DNA of 41,403 nt. Origin: Candidatus Saccharimonadota bacterium (GTDB lineage: Bacteria > Patescibacteriota > Saccharimonadia > Saccharimonadales > JAGQMS01). The translations under genes and the position numbers were made by a program. Below the pieces are notes generated by a model, which was not told the origin of the DNA, did no database searches, and saw only the letters and a program-made list of their open reading frames with translations. The stretch is from positions 2,275 through 43,677 of the forward strand of contig JAGQMS010000005.1 of NCBI GenBank assembly GCA_020428535.1. Reading direction: 5' to 3'. Positions 1 to 7,711 of this stretch are shown here, in pieces. Within the stretch, counting starts at the first letter, position 1; the number at the start of each line of letters is the position of its first letter.

Positions 1-24
1 CCTAAGTCCTAAGTCCTAAGTCCT
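1..24. repeat. Heptamer tandem repeat (CCTAAGT) at window edge
   Basis: Three full copies of CCTAAGT plus a partial CCTA lie immediately downstream of the stop codon of the first (minus-strand) gene. The array touches the window edge, so its full length is unknown. It looks like a simple slippage-type microsatellite; no function is visible. Confidence 0.7.
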
Positions 25-25
25 A

Positions 26-1432
26 CTACTGGTATACTCTCATATAGCCGCGCTTCGTCCAGGTAGATGTCTGGTTATCGCTACCCGGAACAGAAGATGT
101 GAAGTTAATTACTGCATTATTTGAGAGTTGTACGGTCTGTCCAGCAACAGCTCCAAGGGTGCCATTATTGTCTATTGATGCCAACGACCATCTAGCATAG
201 AGGATTGATTTTGATGCAGAGCCGTTATTTGAAAGATCTACTGTTTGCACAGTTTGACTATTTGCTAGATCTGTACCAGTCACATCAGTGCAGTCAGGTG
301 AGCATGAAGCTGCGCTCCAGTAAGTTATTATCATCATTCCTGTACCTGAAGAGTTGGGCTTTAGTATCCCATTATTGTTAATAGTCATTGCGTAGTTGTG
401 GCCACTTGTAGCGCCATCAACCATTATTACAGGTGAAGTTGCGCCTAGTGAGTCTGCGACTTTTATGGTGGCATTATTGTTTACGTTGAGTCTTCCTGTT
501 ATCCATACATTTCCGTTGATCGTAACCGTACAGCCGTTTGATACCGTTACGTTACCGGTTATTTTTGTATTAGCTTGCCAAGTCTTAGATCCACCTGAGC
601 ATGCTGCTGCAGATGAAGAAATAGTCTCATCAACATGATCTTTCTGATATTGACGATCATAATTAGGCATTGCTGTTGGAGCCACTGTTTGATTAGGAAT
701 CAGCCCCGGCTTTGACATTTTTGTTGATGTTGTCTGGTTTGTAGCCCGAACATCAGCATAGATTTTTGCGGTATTTCCCATGCTAATTGGTTCACCATTT
801 TCACTTGGTGCGCAAACTCTAGGGTAGGTAGAATCTACTGGGTTAGGGCAGTTTGTATGAGCTACTCTAACATTTATAGCATTCGCAAGCGGCGTCGTAG
901 AAAGCCCGATCTGTGAATTATTGCTCATGGTAATCGTTCCGTTAACAATTACGTCACCACCGGAAATTTTGGCGTTGCTTTTTAAGATTAAGCCACCAAC
1001 ACCGCTTACTACCGACGACCCACTTGTACCAGAAGTAACCTCTTGGATATCGACTTCATACCTTCGTGTAATCTTGGTATTACCACCAATTTTGGTTCTG
1101 GCGATTACAGCGAGTGTTTTTTTATCAGAACTTGCACCATCGATGACAGCAATTTGATAGGTAGTGGTCATGTTTCCAGAACTCAAGAAATCAGTTTCGT
1201 TTGAATAAGTAGAACTATAAGCAGCGATCCCTGAAGTATTGATGTTTGATAGTGCTATATCGAGAGCTGCATCTGCTGTCATTTGGGCATTTGATTTGTA
1301 TACATCACGAGTTGCCAGGTTGTACGTTGTGAGAGAAAGGCTAGTTACATAAGTAATACTTACCGTGACGAACAACACAGTTATTATCAGTATCGCCAGT
1401 ATGTATCCTTTTTGAGAGCTACTTTTTCTCAT
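26..1432 (-). CDS. PilX-like pilus-associated protein with repetitive beta-helix-like body
   Basis: Last gene of the T4P cluster. The N-terminus (basic residues, then GYILAILI and a hydrophobic stretch at about residues 10-32) resembles the PilX/prepilin membrane anchor, but the Glu at mature position 5 of true prepilins is missing. The rest is Ser/Thr/Asn-rich. From about residue 145 it repeats a short pattern of the form NN(A/G/S)xI/L (SNNSQI, NNNATI, NNNGIL, DNNGTL, SNNAVI). This spacing suggests a right-handed beta-helix like those of bactofilin or polymer-forming domains. It overlaps the upstream minor prepilin gene by one base. Likely role: a minor or tip component of the pilus. Family placement is inferred from position and the N-terminus. 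Confidence 0.72.
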   Translation of the reverse strand: MRKSSSQKGYILAILIITVLFVTVSITYVTSLSLTTYNLATRDVYKSNAQMTADAALDIALSNINTSGIAAYSSTYSNETDFLSSGNMTTTYQIAVIDGASSDKKTLAVIARTKIGGNTKITRRYEVDIQEVTSGTSGSSVVSGVGGLILKSNAKISGGDVIVNGTITMSNNSQIGLSTTPLANAINVRVAHTNCPNPVDSTYPRVCAPSENGEPISMGNTAKIYADVRATNQTTSTKMSKPGLIPNQTVAPTAMPNYDRQYQKDHVDETISSSAAACSGGSKTWQANTKITGNVTVSNGCTVTINGNVWITGRLNVNNNATIKVADSLGATSPVIMVDGATSGHNYAMTINNNGILKPNSSGTGMMIITYWSAASCSPDCTDVTGTDLANSQTVQTVDLSNNGSASKSILYARWSLASIDNNGTLGAVAGQTVQLSNNAVINFTSSVPGSDNQTSTWTKRGYMRVYQ

Positions 1433-2094
1433 TATTTGTTCCTCAAAGTAGTGCGGATAGAGTTTGCGAAAGTTACATTATCTCCGCCAACTTTTCTTTC
1501 GGTTGTAACTGTTATTTTCACTGAGCGAGCCATGGAAGGATCAGCTGTAGTTGCATCAGAGTCGTCATAAAATGTGAACGCCAGATCTTTAAGATACTTT
1601 GTAAATTCTTTATCTGCCGGACAACTAGCTGTAGCTAGGTTTGCGGGACAGCTTGTAACAGCAGTATTGCCTGGTGCATCTGGATTTTTTAAGATTCGCT
1701 TATACATCGTACTACCCGAACCGTAATATATAATCTCATTTTTGTAGGGAAACCCGGTCGTAGAGTTGTAGATAATATTGCGGTCACTATCTATTGCTGG
1801 CGACTCGATAATTATTACATTTGAAGGATCGCTTGTTGTCCATCCTCCTACTGGTGAGTTTGAGTCAGCTAAAATATTTGTCTGTGAAAGAGCATCAGCT
1901 AATCTCGTATCGTCAATCATCGAGCGAAGTAGAATTTCGGATTCAATTGCCATATCAGCATTGATCCTTGCGCGAAGAATTTCACTTGTATAACGAAGGC
2001 TAATTGTCAAAAATAGCGCAGCAATTATGCTAGAAATAGCAACTGAGATAACAACTTCTATGATGGTGAAGCCACCTTGAGAAGACTTACTCAT
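1432..2094 (-). CDS. Minor prepilin, PilW-like
   Basis: Class III signal peptide with the prepilin peptidase site G8|FTIIE and Glu at mature position 5, followed by a hydrophobic helix to about residue 32. The globular part contains two closely spaced Cys (TSCPANLATASC) that could form a disulfide. At 220 aa the length fits PilW/GspJ-like minor pilins. It overlaps its neighbours by one base on each side, so it is translated within the pilus operon. Substrate of the prepilin peptidase (not in this window) and probably part of the initiating tip complex. Confidence 0.85.
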   Translation of the reverse strand: MSKSSQGGFTIIEVVISVAISSIIAALFLTISLRYTSEILRARINADMAIESEILLRSMIDDTRLADALSQTNILADSNSPVGGWTTSDPSNVIIIESPAIDSDRNIIYNSTTGFPYKNEIIYYGSGSTMYKRILKNPDAPGNTAVTSCPANLATASCPADKEFTKYLKDLAFTFYDDSDATTADPSMARSVKITVTTERKVGGDNVTFANSIRTTLRNK

Positions 2095-2492
2095 TATTGC
2101 CCTACTCCCGTTTCGCTAATCACTGATTTATAATTGATAGTACGGTTATGCCTGTAATCAGAATACTGAACCGTGATGTCAACAGTTTTTATCCCATTAT
2201 TTTCGGTTACTGTGTAGGACGCTGATTTAGGACTAGCTATTTCACTGGGAAGCTCATCTGAGAAATCTACTGTACCTACATCGATTGAATTGAAACCTAT
2301 ACTACGCAGAGACTCGATTTTATTCTCGGATATGATACTTATTAAAGTTAAATCCCTTGCTCTGTTATTGAGCTGAGTTAAGGTTGATAGGCCAAGTGTT
2401 AATGCCGGTACCATCAGCATTATTAAGGCAAGTGTAACAAGGATCTCAATAATCGTAAAACCTGACTGTGTATTGACTTTATCTCGTTTCAT
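2094..2492 (-). CDS. Minor prepilin, PilV/GspI-like
   Basis: Short prepilin of 132 aa with cleavage site SG11|FTIIE and a hydrophobic helix running to about residue 35. No Cys is visible. The size and its position directly before a PilW-like prepilin match the PilV/GspI minor pilin slot. It shares one base with each neighbouring gene. Pseudopilin function is well supported; the exact paralogue is inferred from order. Confidence 0.82.
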   Translation of the reverse strand: MKRDKVNTQSGFTIIEILVTLALIMLMVPALTLGLSTLTQLNNRARDLTLISIISENKIESLRSIGFNSIDVGTVDFSDELPSEIASPKSASYTVTENNGIKTVDITVQYSDYRHNRTINYKSVISETGVGQ

Positions 2493-2782
2493 TAAAATGG
2501 ATTTTCACGGTTATTTAGATATTCGCTTTCAAGGCTTACGGGCTTTGATTTTAGTTCTTTGAATATAGTTAAGACGTCCTGATCAGGCTTCTTTGATATC
2601 TTGCTTGTTTCCGTGTTCGGGGGCAGCGGTTCGTTAATCAGGCTATTGATCTGAAGCACTAGATATGCGCTAGTTAATCCAAAAACGATCAAAAGTACCA
2701 GACGCATATTGTTGAAGATAATTAAACCGTAAGGCTTGTACTTATCGGAGAATTCTTGTAATTGTTCAGTAATCTTACTCAT
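2492..2782 (-). CDS. Small inner-membrane protein in the PilP position
   Basis: 96-aa protein with an amphipathic N-terminus, one membrane helix (about residues 24-50) and a short acidic/proline-containing tail ending NNRENPF. There is no lipobox, so it is not a classical PilP lipoprotein, but it follows PilM-PilN-PilO directly (4-nt overlap with pilO) where PilP stands in other T4P operons. A role as a short alignment-complex subunit is inference from position only. Confidence 0.65.
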   Translation of the reverse strand: MSKITEQLQEFSDKYKPYGLIIFNNMRLVLLIVFGLTSAYLVLQINSLINEPLPPNTETSKISKKPDQDVLTIFKELKSKPVSLESEYLNNRENPF

Positions 2783-3444
2783 GCTCGTACGAATATATTA
2801 AGTGTTAAATTAATAGAATATAATGGCTCTCCATTAATGGCTCCAACAGGTGAGATATCAATAGATCGAATCTGAATTGTTCTGATGTTATGCTCAAGTT
2901 GCTTAATGAAAGATATCATCTCTGGATATCTTACTCCGTTTTGACCTCCACCCAAAGATCGGCTACTAATAGCACCTAAGCTAACTTGGATTGATTGGAC
3001 ACCGGGGATATCTTTCACTGGGGTAGCTTGTGAAATGACCTTTTGCTGTGTAGTTGAGGATTTATCGTTGGTCGATGTCGAGGCAGACGGTTTTGCTACT
3101 GTCTGCGAGCCTAATGTAGAAGCAGGAAATTCTACCGATTCGATAGTAACATTTGCGACTTCAGAAATTGCGTATAACTCCTTCAGTACTCGTGCCTGGT
3201 CTTTATCTGTCGGGAGGGCTTTAGAAAGTGATTCGACATCAAAGATTTTATCATTGAGAATAGTCTTTGCAGCGAGTAGGTCATTTCGTTTTGTCTCTAG
3301 ATTGGAGACTTCCTGCCTAGCGCTCTGAAGCTGGTCATTGCTCGCCACGAATGATTTACTAGCGTAACGCACCATCCATCCTGCGAGCGTTAGGCCAAGT
3401 ACAAACGCTATCAATAGGTATCGGTTTAGTTTTTTGGCATTCAT
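2779..3444 (-). CDS. pilO: T4P alignment-complex protein PilO
   Basis: 221 aa: short cytoplasmic N-terminus, one membrane helix (about residues 8-27), a coiled-coil segment (about 35-75) and a periplasmic ferredoxin-like domain at the end. This is the PilO architecture. A Ser/Thr/Gln-rich linker (about residues 115-140) separates coil and globular domain. Overlaps pilN and the next gene by 4 nt each, so translation is coupled. PilO pairs with PilN to connect the cytoplasmic PilM platform to the envelope. Confidence 0.82.
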   Translation of the reverse strand: MNAKKLNRYLLIAFVLGLTLAGWMVRYASKSFVASNDQLQSARQEVSNLETKRNDLLAAKTILNDKIFDVESLSKALPTDKDQARVLKELYAISEVANVTIESVEFPASTLGSQTVAKPSASTSTNDKSSTTQQKVISQATPVKDIPGVQSIQVSLGAISSRSLGGGQNGVRYPEMISFIKQLEHNIRTIQIRSIDISPVGAINGEPLYSINLTLNIFVRA

Positions 3445-4736
3445 TTCGTAGCACCTCCGTCACTGATAAGATAGAATTTAGAATTCGGGTCAAACTGTGC
3501 TCGCATTTCCACTTTACATTGATTTAATCCTGAAATAGCATCAGCCTGGCAGGCTGTTACACGGTTAATATCAATTTTTTCAAATAATTGATTATACGTA
3601 GCAACAATCTTGTGAGTACAACTATTGCCATTCGAATTACATGTTGCTTGTTCAGCGCTCGAGACGGAAGTGATTTTGGCATTGGTATATAGCTCGTCGT
3701 AATAACCCCTTATTACGTAATGACAACCTTTCTCGCTTTTTGGAATGCATACTTTCTGGTCATAATCACAATTATCGAGACCGTTACTGCAAACCGCATC
3801 ACAAGTAGATTTGTTAGATCCAGAAATTTGAGCTATGCAGTCCTTGCCGAAAATGTAGCCTGTATCATTGAATAGGTATGTTTCAGTGAATGCACCCCAT
3901 TTATTAGAGTCTATGACATTTTTTACCGCATTCATCTCATCCATGGAGTTAGCTGAAAAATAGAAATCGACAGTTTTATTTTGTGTATTCACTGTATATG
4001 AATCTAAGTGTGGCACATTGCTAGGTGACTCTTGAGCTGTGTAGCCACTTGAATCGAAACTAGGAGCCAAAAGCGAATAAGCAAATTCTCCACCGTTTTT
4101 TAAGGCGTTTGAAAGCGTGTCGTATGCTTTATCATTCTCAATATTGACGAAAAACCGTAATTCCCTAGAATCAGAGTTAATGATAATCTGTGGGATCTGA
4201 CTGCCATCGCTTTGTGTTACTAACTTTCCGGCCAAATCCACAGAAAATGCTCCTGGCAGTAGCACCCTGGTTTGTTGGGCAATATATTCACCCTGGTTTT
4301 CAAGATTTACTTGAATCGTAGGACCCAAATTATCTCTGGAATTAACAAAGTTAAGTGTAATAGCCCGATCGCTATCAGTCAGAGCAATGCTGGATAATTT
4401 TGAATCTGGGGGAATTAATGTGGCTAATTTCTTAATTAATCTAGAGTACAGAATTTGTTGCTGGTAGATCTTTTTTAAGCCAGTTAAACCATCCAGAAAG
4501 TCTGAATACTGTTGTTCAACGCTATTTAGGTTCGAACTAGTGATTTCTGAATTTATCGAGTCCTTCTGGCTATTTGCTTGGTTGGTGGCGATGTTAAACG
4601 TTAATCTTCCAAATATTGATACCAAAAATAACACAATGATTCCAAAGATTAATGTTGTGACCCAGGATAGTATCCGAGTATTTTTGCGTCCGTAATCAAT
4701 TGATTCGCGGTATTCAGGAGGCAGAAGATTAATCAT
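3441..4736 (-). CDS. pilN: T4P alignment-complex protein PilN with Cys-rich extension
   Basis: Begins MINLLPPEYR, the conserved PilN N-terminus that binds PilM, followed by a membrane helix (about residues 25-48) and a periplasmic domain. Canonical PilN is about 200 aa; this one is 431 aa. Roughly residues 300-410 form an extension with ten Cys (patterns such as STCDAVC and KVCIP) that is likely disulfide-bonded outside the membrane. The start codon lies inside the 3' end of the restored pilM frame (8-nt overlap), which supports the frameshift interpretation of pilM. Confidence 0.85.
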   Translation of the reverse strand: MINLLPPEYRESIDYGRKNTRILSWVTTLIFGIIVLFLVSIFGRLTFNIATNQANSQKDSINSEITSSNLNSVEQQYSDFLDGLTGLKKIYQQQILYSRLIKKLATLIPPDSKLSSIALTDSDRAITLNFVNSRDNLGPTIQVNLENQGEYIAQQTRVLLPGAFSVDLAGKLVTQSDGSQIPQIIINSDSRELRFFVNIENDKAYDTLSNALKNGGEFAYSLLAPSFDSSGYTAQESPSNVPHLDSYTVNTQNKTVDFYFSANSMDEMNAVKNVIDSNKWGAFTETYLFNDTGYIFGKDCIAQISGSNKSTCDAVCSNGLDNCDYDQKVCIPKSEKGCHYVIRGYYDELYTNAKITSVSSAEQATCNSNGNSCTHKIVATYNQLFEKIDINRVTACQADAISGLNQCKVEMRAQFDPNSKFYLISDGGATK

Positions 4737-5795
4737 CGCTGAGCTCCTCTTCGGTGACTAAACTTAAACCTGCTGCAGTGGTGAATATTGTAGTTTCAAG
4801 CTGGTGAGGGGCCTGCAGACCACCAAAACTAATATTCTGCCAAGGATCACATAACCTTGCAGGTACACGAATCTGATCTGTGATAAATGTACTTAAGCCT
4901 GGTAAGTAGCTCCACCGCCGAGAACAATGATTTGTCCGAGCTCCGAGCCTTCGCTTGCTCTTTCATCGTAATAACGAATCATCTTACGTATTTCGGTTAT
5001 GAGCTTATCTAGCTCTGGCTTCACTGCGTCCATTATCTCGGCCTGTTTTTTGCTAGGTTCAATACCGTAGCGTGTTTTTATGGTATGTGCTTGAGTGCTA
5101 CTAACTGATAGCTTAGAAGCAATTAGACGAGTAATATCTTCACTACCGCAGTCTGCAGTTCCGGTGATACGAATAGTCGATCCATCGTAGATAGCCAGAT
5201 CAGCTGCAGTAGAGCCTAAATCGATAATCATAGTAATAATATCGTCTCCCTCAGCATGAGTGACAATTCTCGACACAGATGAAATATTTGGCTCTATAGC
5301 TGCAACCTCAAGACCCAAGATATCTGCTAACGTCATGTATGAATCAATAATGTCTTTTGGCGTAGCGACTATTTGTATTTCTTGCATATTATTTTCAAGA
5401 GTTGAGCCAATTGTATAATCTACATATAGGTCTTCAATTTTTACTGGGATAGTCCTGCCTGCTTCAGCCAAAATTGCTTCTCTCAGGGTTTTTCCTTGTA
5501 ATGTAGGCAACACTAAAACCCTACTAAAACTGTATTCATTTGGTACGGAAAATGACACTCTTTTTGTACTAAGACTACCAACAAATTGTTTTGTAAGAAG
5601 TTCATGAGTGGCACTCGCAAGATCTTCAAAATCCTGGATTACACCTCGGTTAAGGCTTTCTGGCTTAAAGTGCGTGTTTCCATAGCCCGTAACTATCGAC
5701 TTACCATTAATCTCATTGATCTGCATGATCTTAATAGAAGATCTACCTATATCAAGACCAAACACCGGTTTATCTGTATATAGTAAGTTTGCCAT
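4729..5795 (-). CDS. pilM: T4P assembly ATPase-fold protein PilM, interrupted by a frameshift
   Basis: Actin-like (FtsA/SHS2-type) cytoplasmic protein. Seen: FGLDIGRSSIK phosphate-1 motif at residue 12 onward, DLGSTAADLAI near 193, and the C-terminal GGGAT motif. The open frame stops at 4893 after 300 aa. In the next frame, reading from about 4905 to 4729, the sequence continues LPGLSTFITDQI, then DPW, and ends EEELSDD just inside pilN. That is the missing PilM C-terminus (about 58 aa, total about 352, the normal family length). One missing base near 4903-4907, for example a third T in ACTTACC, explains it. Sequencing error or very recent mutation are both possible. Confidence 0.85.
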
Positions 5796-5829
5796 TTGTT
5801 AGTTTGTTTTCGCCACCTATTTACACTTT

Positions 5830-5842
5830 ATGTATAGTATAC
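5830..5842 (-). promoter_or_regulatory. -10 region of the pilM operon
   Basis: Reading minus, TATACT and overlapping TATACA lie 36-45 nt before the pilM ATG, just after the terminator of the pilin gene. No convincing -35 was found, and there is no clear Shine-Dalgarno before pilM. Confidence 0.4.
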
Positions 5843-5849
5843 CTTTTAG

Positions 5850-5892
5850 GGTCGCAAAATTAAACCACCCTGATTAAATTTCAGGGTGGTTT
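5850..5892 (-). terminator. Intrinsic terminator after the major pilin gene
   Basis: Perfect 12-bp stem AAACCACCCTGA (5862-5873) with TCAGGGTGGTTT (5881-5892). Reading minus it is followed by AATTTT. It separates the strongly expressed pilin from the pilM operon; the other strand also has a short T run. Confidence 0.85.
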
Positions 5893-5911
5893 TTCCTAGA
5901 TAAATCTAAGA

Positions 5912-6424
5912 TCAAGGATTTTGCAAACCAAGCTTGACGTATGGGTTTGGTGTTGTAGTTGTGGGTCGTTCTACATAAGTCATCAATCGATAACCTGTGC
6001 AAGCTGTACCGCTATATGAACCACCTGAAAGTGCCATATCACAACCGGTTGGGTAGGTAACATACTTAAATTCGTTTCCAGAGCCAGATGTTGGATCTGC
6101 TGCTGCAGCCATTGCTGTAGCGTCGGCAACAATAGTGCTAACTAAGTCACCGCCTCTTGGGTCTTTTACGGCGTTTTGGTCAATTCCAGGGAAGTTCGCA
6201 GTGTTAGCTGCGTCAGCTGGATAACCGTTAGCTTCGTTGTAGAACTCCTCAAGCTTTGAGTGAATAGCATTGATTCTTGTAACACGCTGAGTATCACGAG
6301 CTTTTGCTTGAGCGCCTTGGAAGTTATTCAATACCAAGCCAGCCAAGATTGCAATGATGGCGATAACGATCAAAAGTTCGATGATCGTGAAACCTTTTTG
6401 CAGTTTAGTTAATGATTTAGTCAT
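5912..6424 (-). CDS. Type IV major pilin-like prepilin (PilA/PilE type)
   Basis: 170 aa with leader MTKSLTKLQKG|FTIIELL, Glu at mature position 5 and a long hydrophobic N-terminal helix typical of type IVa pilins. Two Cys near the C-terminus (GCDMAL and TACTGY) can close the usual D-region disulfide loop. The ATG at 6424 is chosen over the GTG at 6430 because AGGAG lies 5 nt before it. It has its own promoter (TTGCAT-17-TAGTAT) and a strong terminator, so it is monocistronic, as expected for an abundant structural subunit. Confidence 0.9.
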   Translation of the reverse strand: MTKSLTKLQKGFTIIELLIVIAIIAILAGLVLNNFQGAQAKARDTQRVTRINAIHSKLEEFYNEANGYPADAANTANFPGIDQNAVKDPRGGDLVSTIVADATAMAAAADPTSGSGNEFKYVTYPTGCDMALSGGSYSGTACTGYRLMTYVERPTTTTPNPYVKLGLQNP

Positions 6425-6457
6425 TCCCACTCCTTTAGTTATTTTACTTATGGTTAA

Positions 6458-6486
6458 ATACTACACCCATGACTTTTTGAATGCAA
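6458..6486 (-). promoter_or_regulatory. Promoter of the pilin gene
   Basis: Reading minus: -35 TTGCAT (6486-6481), 17-bp spacer, -10 TAGTAT (6463-6458), then a leader of about 28 nt with an AGGAG Shine-Dalgarno before the ATG at 6424. Confidence 0.65.
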
Positions 6487-6493
6487 GTTACCC

Positions 6494-7702
6494 CTAAATT
6501 TGATTACTTAAATTGCTAATTGGGCCAATCACACTCGCAGCAATGAGTGCTACCATCACACCCATTATTACAATCATGATAGGTTCAAGTATTGAGCTCA
6601 AACTTTCTACTGTAGCATCGACTTCGTCTTCGTAAAATTCAGCAACCTTAATAAGAACTTCGTCAATCTTTCCAGTTTCTTCACCCACCCCTAGCATTTG
6701 CGGGACAATTGCCGGAAATACTTTGGATTCGTATAGTGGTTGAGATAATTGAACACCGTTAGCAACTTGTTTTGCTGCAGCATTCAGCTCATCTTCTAGT
6801 ACGCTATTGCCGATTGCTTTTGCTGTAATTTCAATTGAATCTAAGACTGTGACACCTGCTGACATCATTGAAGCGAATATGCGAGAAAATCTCGCAACCG
6901 CTACCTTAACTATTATTTGATTTAGGACTGGAATCTTCATCAACATACGATCTTTCCAGCGTTTACCGTCTGCTGTCGAAGTGTAACGTTTGTAAAATAC
7001 TCCACCGCCGACAATGGCGCCGAGGATCAGGTACCAATACTTAACCATAAAATTGCTTATTGCCAGCATCACCTGTGTAAGGGTGGGCAGGGGTGCTCCA
7101 TTAGCAAGATCTGAAACAATTTTACCGATTTTTGGCATGACGATAGTCATCAAACCGATAAATACTATTCCGGTAATAGTAAGCAAAATTACCGGGTAGG
7201 TCATGGCGCTTTTAAACTTTTGTTTAATTTTTGCATCTTTTTCTTGTTGTAACGCAAGTTTCTTCAAGATTTCGTCCAAAATTCCACTCGCTTCACCCGC
7301 TCGCACCATATTTACGTATATCGGAGAAAAAGTATTTGGATGCTTTTCTAGGGCGTCGGCAAAAGTTGATCCTCCCTCGATATCTTTAGAAATTGTTAGC
7401 AATTGTTTTTTCAGAAGTTTACTTTCAGTTTGTGATTGAAGGGTAGCTAGAGATCGGACAAGCGGAACGCCAGCATTAATCATAGTCGCCAATTGTCTAG
7501 TAAAAATGACCATGTCTGTTGTTTTTATTTTTGAGCCAAATAGGGTATTTAGATTTAAGCCCGTACTCTCAGGTTTGACGATGATAGGGGTTAGTCCTTG
7601 TTTATATAAATACTCAGTAGCTGCTTCTATAGATGATGATTCAACAGAGCCGACAATGTTTTTGCCAGTCTGATTTATTGCTTTATAAGTGTATTGTGCC
7701 AC
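6494..7702 (-). CDS. pilC: T4P inner-membrane platform protein PilC
   Basis: 402 aa polytopic GspF/PilC family protein. It has an N-terminal MAQYTYKAINQTGK motif and two T2SF domains (about residues 65-190 and 270-395), with membrane helices after about residues 165, 205 and 370. Starts with GTG; AGGA about 8 nt upstream acts as ribosome site, only 9 nt after pilB. It forms the membrane base on which PilB acts to extrude pilin. Length and domains are normal. Confidence 0.93.
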   Translation of the reverse strand: MAQYTYKAINQTGKNIVGSVESSSIEAATEYLYKQGLTPIIVKPESTGLNLNTLFGSKIKTTDMVIFTRQLATMINAGVPLVRSLATLQSQTESKLLKKQLLTISKDIEGGSTFADALEKHPNTFSPIYVNMVRAGEASGILDEILKKLALQQEKDAKIKQKFKSAMTYPVILLTITGIVFIGLMTIVMPKIGKIVSDLANGAPLPTLTQVMLAISNFMVKYWYLILGAIVGGGVFYKRYTSTADGKRWKDRMLMKIPVLNQIIVKVAVARFSRIFASMMSAGVTVLDSIEITAKAIGNSVLEDELNAAAKQVANGVQLSQPLYESKVFPAIVPQMLGVGEETGKIDEVLIKVAEFYEDEVDATVESLSSILEPIMIVIMGVMVALIAASVIGPISNLSNQI

Positions 7703-7711
7703 CCTTAGTTC

